A model generated the notes under the pieces. That model worked only from the letters and a program-made list of their open reading frames with translations. It did not search any database and was not told the origin of the DNA. This document shows, piece after piece, positions 19,300 to 31,903 of a DNA stretch of 64,000 bases (within the stretch, counting starts at the first letter, position 1; each line of letters opens with the position of its first letter). Origin of the DNA: Synechocystis sp. PCC 7338. GTDB lineage: Bacteria > Cyanobacteriota > Cyanobacteriia > Cyanobacteriales > Microcystaceae. The position numbers and the translations under genes were made by a program. The stretch covers positions 1,411,488 through 1,475,487 of the forward strand of contig NZ_CP054306.1 of the NCBI RefSeq assembly GCF_018282115.1. The letters are read 5' to 3'.

Positions 19300-19421
19300 T
19301 TGCAGTGGTTGAGCCGTCCTCTGTAATTGCCCTAGGTTCTTCCTTTCCAGGGAATTATGGACGGAGTCGCACCAGTTAGTTTGAACCGTTTGATTTTTTT
19401 GTTGTATCGTAACTTTTGCCT

Positions 19422-20513
19422 ATGGCTAGTGTCAGTTTTGAACAGGTAACTAAACAGTTTGGTGATTATGTTGCCGTTAATAATTTGAATTTGGAAATTG
19501 AGGACGGGGAGTTTTTAGTGTTTGTGGGGCCGTCCGGTTGTGGCAAAACCACTTCTCTAAGACTTTTGGCCGGGCTGGAAACCGTTAGTCAAGGACAAAT
19601 CTGCATTGGCGATCGCCGGGTGAATGAACTATCTCCCAAGGATCGAGACATTGCCATGGTGTTCCAGTCCTATGCTCTCTATCCCCACATGAGCGTCTAT
19701 GACAATATGGCCTTTAGTCTCGATTTACAAGGCAAATCCAAAGACGAAATTAAGCAACGGGTTCACAGCGCCGCTGAATTGTTAGGCATTGAAAAATTAC
19801 TGCACCGCAAGCCCAAAGAATTATCTGGAGGGCAACGGCAGCGAGTGGCAGTGGGCAGGGCCATTGTGCGTAAACCCTCCGTGTTTTTAATGGATGAACC
19901 CCTTTCCAACTTAGATGCCATGCTCCGGGTGCAGGCCCGCAAGGAAATCAGCAAACTCCACAGCGATCTGGCCACTACCTTCATTTACGTTACCCACGAC
20001 CAGGTGGAAGCCATGACCATGGGCGATCGTATTGCCGTGATGAAGGATGGTATTTTGCAACAGGTGGATAGTCCCGCTAATTTATACAATCAGCCCGCTA
20101 ACCTATTTGTGGCCGGTTTCATTGGCAGCCCCGCCATGAACTTTTTTCAGGTGGAAAGATCAAGTCAAGCAGAGGAAGAAAAACTCAATTTGGATGGTGT
20201 GGCCCTACCATTACCAGAAACCGTGGCCAAAAACGGCGATCGTGCCATTACCCTCGGTATTCGCCCTGAAAATATTTATCATCCCCAGTACTTACCGCTA
20301 GAAATTGAGCCCATGGAATTACCCGCCACCATTAACCTAGTGGAAATGATGGGTAATGAATTGATTGTTTATGCCCAAACCGCCGCCGGCACAGAATTTG
20401 TGGCTCGCATTGATCCCAGGGTAGAGATTAAACAAAAAGACTCAGTTAAGTTTGTGGTTGATGCTCACCGCTTCTACTACTTTGATCGGGAAATGGAAAC
20501 GGCTATTACTTAG
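19422..20513 (+). CDS. ggtA: GgtA, ATPase of the glucosylglycerol ABC importer
   Basis: 363 residues from the ATG at 19422 (a TTG at 19416 is also open). It is a MalK/UgpC-type sugar-importer ATPase with Walker A GPSGCGKTT, Q-loop MVFQSYALYPH, signature LSGGQRQRVAVGRAI, Walker B VFLMDEPLSNLD, the switch His in YVTHDQ, and a C-terminal TOBE/regulatory domain. In Synechocystis this ATPase drives uptake of glucosylglycerol, sucrose and trehalose with GgtB, GgtC and GgtD encoded elsewhere. The last 11 codons are inside a 142-bp tandem duplication, but the first copy, and hence the protein, is intact. Confidence 0.92.
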   Translation: MASVSFEQVTKQFGDYVAVNNLNLEIEDGEFLVFVGPSGCGKTTSLRLLAGLETVSQGQICIGDRRVNELSPKDRDIAMVFQSYALYPHMSVYDNMAFSLDLQGKSKDEIKQRVHSAAELLGIEKLLHRKPKELSGGQRQRVAVGRAIVRKPSVFLMDEPLSNLDAMLRVQARKEISKLHSDLATTFIYVTHDQVEAMTMGDRIAVMKDGILQQVDSPANLYNQPANLFVAGFIGSPAMNFFQVERSSQAEEEKLNLDGVALPLPETVAKNGDRAITLGIRPENIYHPQYLPLEIEPMELPATINLVEMMGNELIVYAQTAAGTEFVARIDPRVEIKQKDSVKFVVDAHRFYYFDREMETAIT

Positions 20514-20764
20514 AAATTGTTGGCGAAGCTTTAGTTTTTCTCCTAAATTACCTGGGGCTGGAGGATTTGTATTTGATTTATCCCCAAGCTTGGGCAATCA
20601 GGAGAGATTTTCAAACATTTTTTTTGATCGGGAAATGGAAACGGCTATTACTTAGAAATTGTTGGCGAAGCTTTAGTTTTTCTCCTAAATTACCTGGGGC
20701 TGGAGGATTTGTATTTGATTTATCCCCAAGCTTGGGCAATCAGGAGAGATTTTCAAACATTTTT
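20481..20764 (+). repeat. 142-bp perfect tandem duplication covering the end of ggtA
   Basis: Bases 20481-20622 are repeated as 20623-20764 with no difference that I can find. Each copy holds the last 11 codons of ggtA with the stop, about 109 bp of downstream DNA including the palindrome CCCAAGCTTGGG, and a terminal T-run. It is most simply explained by a recent local duplication. Confidence 0.9.
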
Positions 20765-20916
20765 TCAAAGGGTTACAGCGGTTACGGTATCTGAGCAGCA
20801 CAGCAAAACCCTTACAAAATAATCGTTACTACTGTCATGTGTGTATCAAGTTGATTCAGAGTTTGCTGTAACTACTTTTCTAAACCTTCCCAGTTGTTAC
20901 CCAATAAGCCATAAAT
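20765..20916. other. Remainder of the ggtA to glycosidase-like intergenic region
   Basis: About 150 bp between convergent genes with no further reading frame or RNA gene that I can support. The duplicated segment before it occupies most of this roughly 400-bp gene-free gap. Confidence 0.4.
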
Positions 20917-22128
20917 TTAACGGTTGAGTTGTCGATATAATCTTTGCCACTGTTGCCGTAAACCAAAGGAGTTAGTACTGGTTTCTGCTTCTAGATTCCA
21001 TAAACTTTCATAGAAAAAGAAAGAGGTGCCGGCAAAATCTTGATCATCAACCCATTGGGCTTGCTGTTGAATTCTCTGGGGAGGAATAGGACGATTTTTT
21101 AAGCCACTCAAAATGCCCACCACTACGGGGATTTCCACTTTAGTTTGTTGCACTGAAGATTGTTGTAATTCCCCGGTAAAAGCGGCTTGTTTTTCTCGGT
21201 AAATCTGTAAAACCAACTCATCCACCACCCCGGCTTGATGCCAAGTTTGCCAATCTAATAAAAAGCAATTTTTAGAGAAGGTTTGGGGATTGGGGGAAAT
21301 GGAAATGGTCAAATCCGATTTTACCGCTTTCAAAATGGGTACTAAATTTCGTACATAACGACTAATCTTCGTCGATCGCCAATCGATCCATTGTTGCCAA
21401 ACGGGGTCGGAGCTAACGCAGTTTTGATACAGGTTTAACCCAGGGGCCGGCGGCGGTTCATTGCCAGTTTCTTGGCGGTATAACTCAACAGTGATGGGGT
21501 CATAACCAAAATTGTAGGGATAACCAAAATGATCATCCAACTGAATGCCATCGACATCGTAGCGACGGACTAAATCCACCAATAAGGCAGTAATTAGTTG
21601 TTGTACTTCCGGATGAAGAGGATTTAGCCATACCCTCGGTATGGTGCCCCCTTCCAGCCAAACAGTTTCTCCTTGGGAATTAGTAGTTAACCAATGGGGA
21701 TGATTTTTGATCCATTCACTCTCCGCCGGGGCCATAAAGCCAAATTCAAACCAGGGAATAACCCGCATAGATTGTTCTTTGCCTAGGTTAATTACCTCCG
21801 CTAACATGTCCCGATCACCAAGTTTAGGATCTTGAGTTTCTCCTAACCATTGTTGGGCCACGGCACTGGGATAGAGAGTATGGCCATCGTTCCAAACCGT
21901 TGGGTAAAGGGTATTGAAATTGGTGCTTTTTAAGTCGGCGATCGCCGTTCTTAATTGGGCTGAATCGTAAAGAACATTACTATCTACATTGGTCAACCAA
22001 ACTCCCCGAATTTTAGTGGGGTAAGCTAGGGAATTTTCCCACAAGAAAACTATGGCAACAATAATGCCAATCGTCGCCAAAAACAGGCTTAAAACCCGTA
22101 ATAGTTTTTGCAAACTAAACTTAAACAT
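20917..22128 (-). CDS. Glycosyl hydrolase-like protein of the YngK/GHL10 family
   Basis: 403 residues. An N-terminal hydrophobic segment (about 8-30) acts as signal or anchor. Then the family opening TKIRGVWLTNVDSNVLYD, and a TIM-barrel-like body with GLK-type motifs such as RVIPWFEFGFM, VDGIQLDDHFGYP and DLTISISPNP. This family (DUF187, UPF0748, GHL10) is related to glycosidases and thought to act on cell-envelope glycans, but the substrate is unproven. The gene follows the GH57 gene on the same strand with only 14 bp between them, so they are likely co-transcribed. Confidence 0.85.
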   Translation of the reverse strand: MFKFSLQKLLRVLSLFLATIGIIVAIVFLWENSLAYPTKIRGVWLTNVDSNVLYDSAQLRTAIADLKSTNFNTLYPTVWNDGHTLYPSAVAQQWLGETQDPKLGDRDMLAEVINLGKEQSMRVIPWFEFGFMAPAESEWIKNHPHWLTTNSQGETVWLEGGTIPRVWLNPLHPEVQQLITALLVDLVRRYDVDGIQLDDHFGYPYNFGYDPITVELYRQETGNEPPPAPGLNLYQNCVSSDPVWQQWIDWRSTKISRYVRNLVPILKAVKSDLTISISPNPQTFSKNCFLLDWQTWHQAGVVDELVLQIYREKQAAFTGELQQSSVQQTKVEIPVVVGILSGLKNRPIPPQRIQQQAQWVDDQDFAGTSFFFYESLWNLEAETSTNSFGLRQQWQRLYRQLNR

Positions 22129-22142
22129 AGAAAAATTTAAGT

Positions 22143-23732
22143 TTAAATGGGGCGATAAACCCGGTAATCAATGCTAGGAAAAATATTATCCATCAGCTCA
22201 ACCTTTTCTAGCCAACCGGAATCCACCTTATTAGCTCGAATATCATCAAACAATTTATCGAAGCGCAACAGATGGGAACGGGTACGACGTACCGCATAGG
22301 GCACCATGGTTCCCGTCCGCATAATAAATGCCCAGTCAGAAGATTGGGCCAACAGCAATTCCCGGGCCGCTTGGTTTAAAGCCCGTTCTTCCAACTCATC
22401 CACCGCTTGCCGATGGCTTAATTCAATCATGCGCTCAGCGGCTTTATGTAGGTGGGGATAAATCCAGGCATTGGTTTCATTCAGCCAATATTCATGGAAA
22501 CCCTTATAACCCCAACTGGATTGGGAAGGACGACAAACCTGTTGGTTAGGACTTCCCCGCAGATAATCTGCCAGATGGGTCATCTCAAACGTGCCTTGAT
22601 CAAACCAAGATTTGCGGAATAGGTAGTCAATAAACCACGGTCCTTCGTACCACCAATGGCCAAACAGTTCCGCATCGTAGGGAGACACGACCAGGGGAGG
22701 ACGCCCCATAATGCCCGCTAGGTGGCCTACCTGTTGCTGGCGGTTATACATAAAGTTAGCGGCATGTTCAGCGGCCTTTTCCTTGGCCCAGTAGGGATCG
22801 TACCAAGCCTTTTCCGACAGTCCCCCATCCCGACTGGTGATTTTGTGATATTTGATGCCAATATTTTTCCGCTGACCGTTGGGCATGATATAGGGCTTGA
22901 TGTACTCATACTCCGCTTCCCAGCCCAAATCTTTATAAAATTCTCGATAGACCGGATCCCCCGGGTAACCCACCTGGGAAGACCACACTTGTTGGGAAGA
23001 TTCATGGTCCCGGCCAAAGGCGGCCACCCCTGTTTCAGTAAAAATAGGAGCATAGGTGCCAAACCGGGGTCGGGGACGGGCGTATAAAACGCCATGGCCA
23101 TCTACCAGGAAGTATCGCAGACCCGCATCGGCGAGCATTCTTTCTACCCCTTCGTAATAGGCACATTCCGGCAACCAAATGCCCTTTGGCGATCGCCCAA
23201 AGTTTTCTTGGTAATGTTCGCAGGCCACCTTAATCTGGGCCCACACCGCTTGGGGATACATTTTCATCAAAGGAAAATATCCATGGGTGGCACCACAGGT
23301 AATAATTTCCAGATTATTGCTGTCTTGGAACTGTTTAAAAGCTGTGACTAAATCGCCATCGTAGCGCTCCCAGGTTTCCCGAATAGAGGCAAATTCTTGG
23401 GCGTAAAAATTGGCTAAATACTGTAGATGGCCGTTGTGTTCATTGCGAACAATTTCTTTTTCTAATAATTCCTGCAACAAAGATAAATGGGCTTCGTAAC
23501 GCCTTTGCAACAGGGGATCCCGGAGCATGGAAACCAACGGCGGCGTCATGCTCATGGTAATTTTAAAATCTACCCCATCCCGCTGCAAACCTTCAAATAC
23601 ATGGATCAGGGGAATATAGGTCTCCGTGATGGCCTCGTATAACCATTCCTCCTCCAAAACATAATCGCTTTCTGGGTGCCGAACAAAGGGAAGATGGGCG
23701 TGGAGGACAAGGGCAACATAGCCAAGAGCCAT
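22143..23732 (-). CDS. GH57-family alpha-glucan enzyme, probable 1,4-alpha-glucan branching enzyme
   Basis: 529 residues from the ATG at 23732, where the family-57 opening ALGYVALVLHAHLPFVRHPE begins. The open frame extends to 23972 but would overlap the divergent gene. Candidate catalytic residues are the Glu in GIWLPECAYYEG and the Asp in SPYDAELFGHWWYEG, followed by the DUF1957 C-terminal helical domain. Characterised bacterial members branch alpha-1,4-glucans. Cyanobacteria also have a GH13 GlgB, so its precise role in glycogen metabolism is uncertain. Confidence 0.87.
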   Translation of the reverse strand: MALGYVALVLHAHLPFVRHPESDYVLEEEWLYEAITETYIPLIHVFEGLQRDGVDFKITMSMTPPLVSMLRDPLLQRRYEAHLSLLQELLEKEIVRNEHNGHLQYLANFYAQEFASIRETWERYDGDLVTAFKQFQDSNNLEIITCGATHGYFPLMKMYPQAVWAQIKVACEHYQENFGRSPKGIWLPECAYYEGVERMLADAGLRYFLVDGHGVLYARPRPRFGTYAPIFTETGVAAFGRDHESSQQVWSSQVGYPGDPVYREFYKDLGWEAEYEYIKPYIMPNGQRKNIGIKYHKITSRDGGLSEKAWYDPYWAKEKAAEHAANFMYNRQQQVGHLAGIMGRPPLVVSPYDAELFGHWWYEGPWFIDYLFRKSWFDQGTFEMTHLADYLRGSPNQQVCRPSQSSWGYKGFHEYWLNETNAWIYPHLHKAAERMIELSHRQAVDELEERALNQAARELLLAQSSDWAFIMRTGTMVPYAVRRTRSHLLRFDKLFDDIRANKVDSGWLEKVELMDNIFPSIDYRVYRPI

Positions 23733-23897
23733 AGGAGTTACGCACCTGATGCGGGATAGTACAAAGTTAGTGGCTAACTTGTAGCCAATCTTATCAAAAT
23801 ATGGCCCGGGAAAACTTTGCCTCAGATGGCGGGGATCGGGGGGATCATTTAGCCAAGCTCGATATAATACACCCCATAGCCCATTGCTTCCCCCACC

Positions 23898-24590
23898 ATG
23901 CTCATTCCCCTTACTAAAGAAACCTTTGACCAAGTGGTACCTGTTATTGCTACCGGTGCCCAGTATTCCCATGCCTGGGGTAAGGTCTATAACCTTTTAG
24001 CCAGATTACTGATCTCCCTCTTGATTGTGGTTTCCATTTGGATTGTGGGTTTGATTTTTGGCCACGGAGCCCGGGGAGTGGAATTAGTTTGCTTCATTAT
24101 CGGTGGTATGTATTGGCTGTGGTGTCCAGTTTATGTGGCCAGTGTGCGGAATAATCAGTACCGTCGTTTTCCCTATGTGGGGTTTTGGCGGGGGGAAGTG
24201 CTGGACATTTTCATCACCGAAGAATTAATCAGCCAGACCCAGCAGGCAGATCAGTTTGGGCAGTTGGTGCTGGTGGAAAATATTGAGCGGCGCATTAACT
24301 TGGAGGTCGGCGATCGCCAGGGATTTACGGCGGTGGTCCAGGCTCCCGTACAGAAAACGTACAAAGCAATTCGGCCGGGCATGGTGGCAGAAATACTGTT
24401 GTTCTCCAAAAATGCTGAGTTGGAGAGGGTTGGCAAATTAAGTGACCTTTATCTACCCCAATTAGACCTCTGGGTGGGGGACTATCCAGTGGTTCGTCGG
24501 GATATTTTTCGCGATATTAGCAATCAGTTCGGCTCTTCGGCTCCCCGTCGTCGGTCTCCATCCCTCGGCACATCTGGCCGGTTTCATTAA
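23898..24590 (+). CDS. Membrane protein of unknown function
   Basis: 230 residues. Two hydrophobic helices are predicted at about residues 35-55 and 63-85, followed by a soluble domain of mixed strands and a C-terminal basic Ser/Arg-rich tail. No known motif is recognised. In PCC 6803 the position between ggtA and chlL is occupied by a hypothetical gene (slr0748, from memory), which this probably matches. It is divergent from the GH57 gene with about 165 bp between the starts. Confidence 0.75.
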   Translation: MLIPLTKETFDQVVPVIATGAQYSHAWGKVYNLLARLLISLLIVVSIWIVGLIFGHGARGVELVCFIIGGMYWLWCPVYVASVRNNQYRRFPYVGFWRGEVLDIFITEELISQTQQADQFGQLVLVENIERRINLEVGDRQGFTAVVQAPVQKTYKAIRPGMVAEILLFSKNAELERVGKLSDLYLPQLDLWVGDYPVVRRDIFRDISNQFGSSAPRRRSPSLGTSGRFH

Positions 24591-25124
24591 GTTTGGTTAC
24601 GCAATTAGGTTAATTTCCGGCTGTTTGGCAAAAATTCACATTTATTTATCTTTCATCGGTCTTTTCTGGTCAATGGACTGTTTCTACGATTGAAACTTCG
24701 ATGCTGACCATGGGGATCGGACAGGATTTAGTTAGTTCACTGGCTCCCTATTTTCTTCTGCTAATTGCTGTATGTCTTTGTTAACAAGCTTTTAAAGCCT
24801 AATTCTTTTTAGTACAAAACTCGTTTTTGTCTTGGTGCCATCTTTGGCGATCGCCATGGGTAACTATACTCAAGCAGATTATTTTATTTTTGTTTCAATT
24901 TAATAAAATTGAAAACACAAATTTTTTTTCTGAGGGTTTTAATAGCTTGAACAAGTTTGAAAGGCAATTAAAACTGATTTAGTACTTCAAAATACCATTT
25001 AAGGCATATTAATACCCCAGGCTATTTCCCCAAGACCCCAAACCTCGCTAATAATGCGATCAGCCCAGCGGTGACCAAACAACCCTGAGCATTCCCCCAG
25101 AGCACTTTTTTAGGAGTAACTCCC
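24591..25124 (+). other. Long leader region upstream of chlL
   Basis: 534 bp without a convincing gene. It contains a HIP1 octamer near 24847 and, at 24893-24914, a perfect AT-rich inverted repeat TTTCAATTT-N4-AAATTGAAA that could be an operator or a weak terminator of the preceding gene. The chlL promoter and leader should be here. Confidence 0.45.
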
Positions 25125-25991
25125 TTGACACTGACACTTGCGGTATATGGCAAAGGCGGCATTGGTAAATCCACCACCAGTTGCAACATCTCCACAGCAT
25201 TGGCAAAACGAGGCAAAAAAGTTCTCCAGATTGGCTGTGATCCCAAACATGACAGCACCTTCACCCTCACCGGCTTTCTCATTCCCACCATCATCGACAC
25301 CCTGCAAGAAAAGGATTTTCATTACGAAGACATCTGGCCCGAGGATGTCATTTACAAAGGTTATGCCGGAGTGGATTGCGTCGAAGCCGGCGGCCCCCCC
25401 GCCGGGGCTGGTTGTGGCGGTTACGTGGTGGGGGAAACAGTGAAATTGCTGAAGGAACTAAACGCCTTTGACGAGTACGACGTTATTTTATTTGACGTGC
25501 TGGGGGACGTAGTTTGCGGTGGTTTCGCCGCCCCGTTGAACTATGCTGATTATTGTTTGATTGTTACGGATAATGGTTTTGATGCCCTGTTTGCTGCCAA
25601 CCGGATCGCTGCTTCTGTACGAGAAAAAGCTCGTACCCATAGCCTCCGCCTGGCCGGACTAATTGGCAATCGCACCTCCAAACGGGACTTGATTGATAAA
25701 TACATCGAAGCAGTGCCCATGCCAGTATTGGAAATTTTGCCCCTGATTGAAGATATTCGAGTTTCTCGGGTAAAAGGCAAAACCCTGTTTGAAATGGCTG
25801 AATCCGACCCTTCCTTAGAATATGTTTGTGATTATTACCTGAACATTGCTGATCAAATTTTGTCCCAACCGGAAGGGGTAGTACCCAAGGATGCCCAGGA
25901 TCGGGATCTATTCAGCTTACTGTCTGATTTCTACCTCAATCCCACCCAGCCCACTAGCCAAACCAAAGAATTGGATCTAATGATGGTTTAA
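25125..25991 (+). CDS. chlL: Light-independent protochlorophyllide reductase iron-sulfur ATP-binding subunit ChlL
   Basis: 288 residues, NifH-like. ChlL dimers bind a 4Fe-4S cluster and pass ATP-driven electrons to ChlN-ChlB, reducing protochlorophyllide to chlorophyllide in the dark. The P-loop is [12 protein letters not shown]. The two cluster-ligand cysteines lie in [11 protein letters not shown] and the later [10 protein letters not shown]. The start is a TTG at 25125: no ATG or GTG precedes the conserved N-terminus in frame. ChlN is encoded 565 bp downstream, with a decayed gene between; chlB is not in the window. Confidence 0.96.
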   Translation: MTLTLAVYGKGGIGKSTTSCNISTALAKRGKKVLQIGCDPKHDSTFTLTGFLIPTIIDTLQEKDFHYEDIWPEDVIYKGYAGVDCVEAGGPPAGAGCGGYVVGETVKLLKELNAFDEYDVILFDVLGDVVCGGFAAPLNYADYCLIVTDNGFDALFAANRIAASVREKARTHSLRLAGLIGNRTSKRDLIDKYIEAVPMPVLEILPLIEDIRVSRVKGKTLFEMAESDPSLEYVCDYYLNIADQILSQPEGVVPKDAQDRDLFSLLSDFYLNPTQPTSQTKELDLMMV

Positions 25992-25995
25992 GTCT

Positions 25996-26064
25996 AGCCT
26001 CCTAAATCCAATCCGTCGATTCATATCTAAGCCTCCTAAATCCCCCAAAATTGGGGGACTTGGT
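25996..26064 (+). repeat. Left member of an imperfect inverted repeat pair around the DUF559 remnant
   Basis: A short copy AGCCTCCTAAATCC (25996-26009) is followed by the full unit from 26031: GCCTCCTAAATCCCCCAA, then AATTGGGGGACTTGG. The inner CCCCCAAAATTGGGGG is itself palindromic. It is nearly the reverse complement of the unit at 26491-26519. Confidence 0.75.
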
Positions 26065-26123
26065 AACTCTAAATTTTCAAAAAGTTGCCCAAAGTATTTT
26101 AGACAAGCTTGAATTCATTTTTG

Positions 26124-26513
26124 ATGAAAGATTCCCATAGAATTCGTGGAACAACTAAAGAAATTGAGCAAGCAGTTCGTACTTTGAGAAAGGAAGCAAC
26201 ATAAGCTGAGAAAATTTTGTGGTATTCATGACGAAATCACCAAATTTTGGGCTTTAAGTTTCGTCGCCATCATCCTATTGGTAATTTCATTGTTGACTTT
26301 TATTGCCCGCAACTCAAATTAATAATAGAGGTTGATGGAAGCATTCATGATAACCAACAAGAATATGATCAATATCGATATGAAAAACTCAAAGAATTTG
26401 GTTGTTATGTTTTGCGATTTACCAACAATCAAGTCATTGATGATTTGGCCAGTCCTTTAGAAAAAATTACTCAGACAACACAAACTCTATTCCCCCCATT
26501 ATTGGGGGTTTAG
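26124..26513 (+). pseudogene. Decayed DUF559 (Vsr/REase-like) endonuclease gene
   Basis: A DUF559 protein with the PD-(D/E)xK-like core VDFYCPQLKLIIEVDGSIHD and the usual C-terminus LRFTNNQVI. Read from the ATG at 26124, the frame gives a proper family N-terminus (MKDSHRIRGTTKEIEQAVRT) but is interrupted by TAA at 26202-26204 and TGA at 26229-26231, both in the same frame. No frameshift is needed to link the two halves. Translation of the open part from 26247 alone would lack the first helices. Located between chlL and chlN and flanked by inverted repeats. Confidence 0.85.
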
Positions 26514-26519
26514 GGGGGC
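26491..26519 (-). repeat. Right member of the inverted repeat pair
   Basis: TCCCCCCATTATTGGGGG followed by TTTAGGGGGGC. Read on the minus strand it begins GCCCCCCTAAACCCCCAA, matching the left unit with few differences. It overlaps the end of the DUF559 frame. Confidence 0.75.
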
Positions 26520-26543
26520 AAAATAAAATCCAAACTATCCTAG

Positions 26544-27965
<1,422 letters not shown>

Positions 27966-27999
27966 ATTCTGATCAGCTTTTCTTTGGACCATTTTAAGG

Positions 28000-28050
28000 A
28001 CAGATCCACCCTGAACGGCGATCGCCTGGGGCAATGGATCTGTTTTTTTG
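28000..28050 (+). terminator. Probable rho-independent terminator of chlN
   Basis: ACAGATCC (28000-28007) pairs with GGATCTGT (28036-28043) and is followed at once by a T-run. The loop contains the HIP1 palindrome GGCGATCGCC, which can form its own inner stem. It lies 35 bp after the chlN stop and may also serve the convergent gene. Confidence 0.7.
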
Positions 28051-28079
28051 CGATTTTAGTTATTGGATCAAAAATCTGA

Positions 28080-28529
28080 TTAGTCTTGTTTTTTCGCTTT
28101 TATATCAACGCCGCGATATTTAATTACTTGTCCCTTTACTTCATTATTTTGGGGAGTACATGTTCCAGAAGATTCATAGTCAATTCCCCGGTAACATTTA
28201 CTAATTTTCTGGGTTTTCTCGATGGGAACTGTTGATTTGGGCGATTCGTAGCTGATGCCACGGTAGTGAAGCTCTGTCTCTTTATTATCGCTAGTTGGGA
28301 TATTTTGAAGATTATTTTTACTGTCAAAGCTCTGCCATAAAGGGCCAACCACGAGGGCCGTTATTATTAGCAAAATAACTTTGACTTCCCAGGGGGCTAA
28401 GAATAAGCTTGCCAGTAGGTTAACAACGGCAAAAATCACTGCCAGATGGGCAATATCATGGCGAGAGCCCCAGGCTTTATACCCAACCATTAAGCCAATA
28501 CTTAGTGGCACTAAAAAAGTAAATTCCAT
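28080..28529 (-). CDS. Membrane protein with three DUF4278-type YRG repeats
   Basis: 149 residues. The N-terminal half holds two or three hydrophobic helices (about 1-18, 25-45, 46-68). The C-terminal half carries three short repeats: YRGISYES, YRGIDYES and YRGVDIKAK, the signature of cyanobacterial DUF4278 peptides, spaced about 30-33 residues apart. The function of that motif is unknown. No operon partner is evident; it is convergent with chlN and divergent from the TPR gene. Confidence 0.75.
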   Translation of the reverse strand: MEFTFLVPLSIGLMVGYKAWGSRHDIAHLAVIFAVVNLLASLFLAPWEVKVILLIITALVVGPLWQSFDSKNNLQNIPTSDNKETELHYRGISYESPKSTVPIEKTQKISKCYRGIDYESSGTCTPQNNEVKGQVIKYRGVDIKAKKQD

Positions 28530-28659
28530 AGCTTTGCTTGATCACTTTTGCTATCTTTGATATCTTCGGCACAGTTCCCGGTCTATTTTCCCGTTGTTCA
28601 TTTACCGGCTGTGTATGTTGTAATACCCTTTAGCATAATCTTAATCTTGCTAGCCCCAA

Positions 28660-30829
<2,170 letters not shown>

Positions 30830-30853
30830 AACGTGTTTAAAAAGTTTTATTCC

Positions 30854-30947
30854 ACCCCCTAAATCTCCTCACTAAAGCTTCGGCAATACCGGGGGAATTT
30901 CACTCAGTTTCCCCCGAAATTTGGGGGGGCAGGGGGGCTTTAAAACA
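30854..30947. repeat. Degenerate copy of the C/G-tract palindromic repeat, after eno
   Basis: Contains CCCCCTAAATCTCC at its left edge and TTGGGGGGGCAGGGGGGCTTT at its right edge (in two parts), similar to the units around the DUF559 remnant. Between them CGGGGGAA (30890-30897) and TTCCCCCG (30909-30916) form a perfect hairpin. It may act as the eno terminator. The surrounding 30830-31116 holds no other feature I can support. Confidence 0.6.
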
Positions 30948-31116
30948 GGGTCTTAGGGAGTCAGCTCAGGGACAAACTAAAACTTTGCAAACTGGTTCTT
31001 CAGATTGGATTGTTGTTTGTAATTGTCTAAACTTCCTCAGTTTTTCTATTCAAGGCTTAATTTTTCCCATGGTTGCCTTACTGGTGGACTGTGGGGATTT
31101 TTTTGTCTAACCCAAC

Positions 31117-31740
31117 CTAACCCAAAGAGGCAATTGCATTAACTTGTCCCGTAAGCTCAACAAAGTACAATTCCACGATTAAATCGGGGTAGCGTTCCTG
31201 AATTTGTGCCCCAGCTTGGTGTAAATAACTGGCATGGAAATTTTCCTCCGCCTGGCGATCGCCAAAGGGTAAAGGGTGAACCTGAGCGTAGGCTCCACAA
31301 TTTTGGTGATCAAAAATAATCACCCTACCAATGTTATGCAACTGTTTGGAAAGGGCTAGTTGATCCCAAAAAGTTTCTGCCTCGGCGGAGTGGGGAAAAC
31401 CAGTCAGGGCCAGGGAAGCCCCAGCTAAGGCCACCCAATCATAGGCTTGGCTCAAACCCTTTTGACCCAGGAAAGAATGCTGATATTCAAGGAAACGGAA
31501 ATCAATGCAACTGAGCACCAACGCTTTGGCTTGAGATGGATTCCCCAGGTCAGCGGGGCCGTCCATGGAAGGTAAGCCAGCCAGCAAACCGGTGGCCACC
31601 AGACCCCGGAGAAAATGGCGACGGGAGAAGGCATGGGTTGGTGGGCAACAGCCACAGGGGTAAAAATCAGGCAAATTAGCTGGTTTAGCCATAGCTACAG
31701 GCACTATAGGGGAGATGATTGGCGCTTGTGCTAGAATCAA
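31117..31740 (-). CDS. Tat-exported beta-carbonic-anhydrase-like protein
   Basis: 207 residues (an internal ATG at 31692 is an alternative start). A twin-arginine signal SRRHFLRGLVATGLLAGLP begins at about residue 39, preceded by an unusual CGCC. The mature part has the ligand pattern of beta-carbonic anhydrases: Cys, Asp and Arg in VLSCIDFRF and His/Cys in IIFDHQNCGAY. It is short for the family. If active and exported it would interconvert CO2 and bicarbonate in the periplasm. The family assignment rests on motifs only. It stands alone on its strand. Confidence 0.72.
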   Translation of the reverse strand: MILAQAPIISPIVPVAMAKPANLPDFYPCGCCPPTHAFSRRHFLRGLVATGLLAGLPSMDGPADLGNPSQAKALVLSCIDFRFLEYQHSFLGQKGLSQAYDWVALAGASLALTGFPHSAEAETFWDQLALSKQLHNIGRVIIFDHQNCGAYAQVHPLPFGDRQAEENFHASYLHQAGAQIQERYPDLIVELYFVELTGQVNAIASLG

Positions 31741-31903
31741 ACGTCAATAGATAACAGTATCAAGTCAGCCTAATTTTTATTCCCTGAATACGCCCTAGAT
31801 TTTCTTAACTGTGGCGTGGAGGGAACGGAAAGCGGGGGAACCAACCTAGGGGCTTATTCCTAAAAATATTAGGAAGGAAAAACTCTCATTTCTAGCCCGT
31901 CAG

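Noticed and set aside
20452-20794. Small frames inside the ggtA tandem duplication
   Set aside because: They arise only from the repeated gene tail in other frames; no start signals support them.
23733-23972. Extended N-terminus of the GH57 enzyme
   Set aside because: It would overlap the divergent gene; the GH57 family opening begins at 23732.
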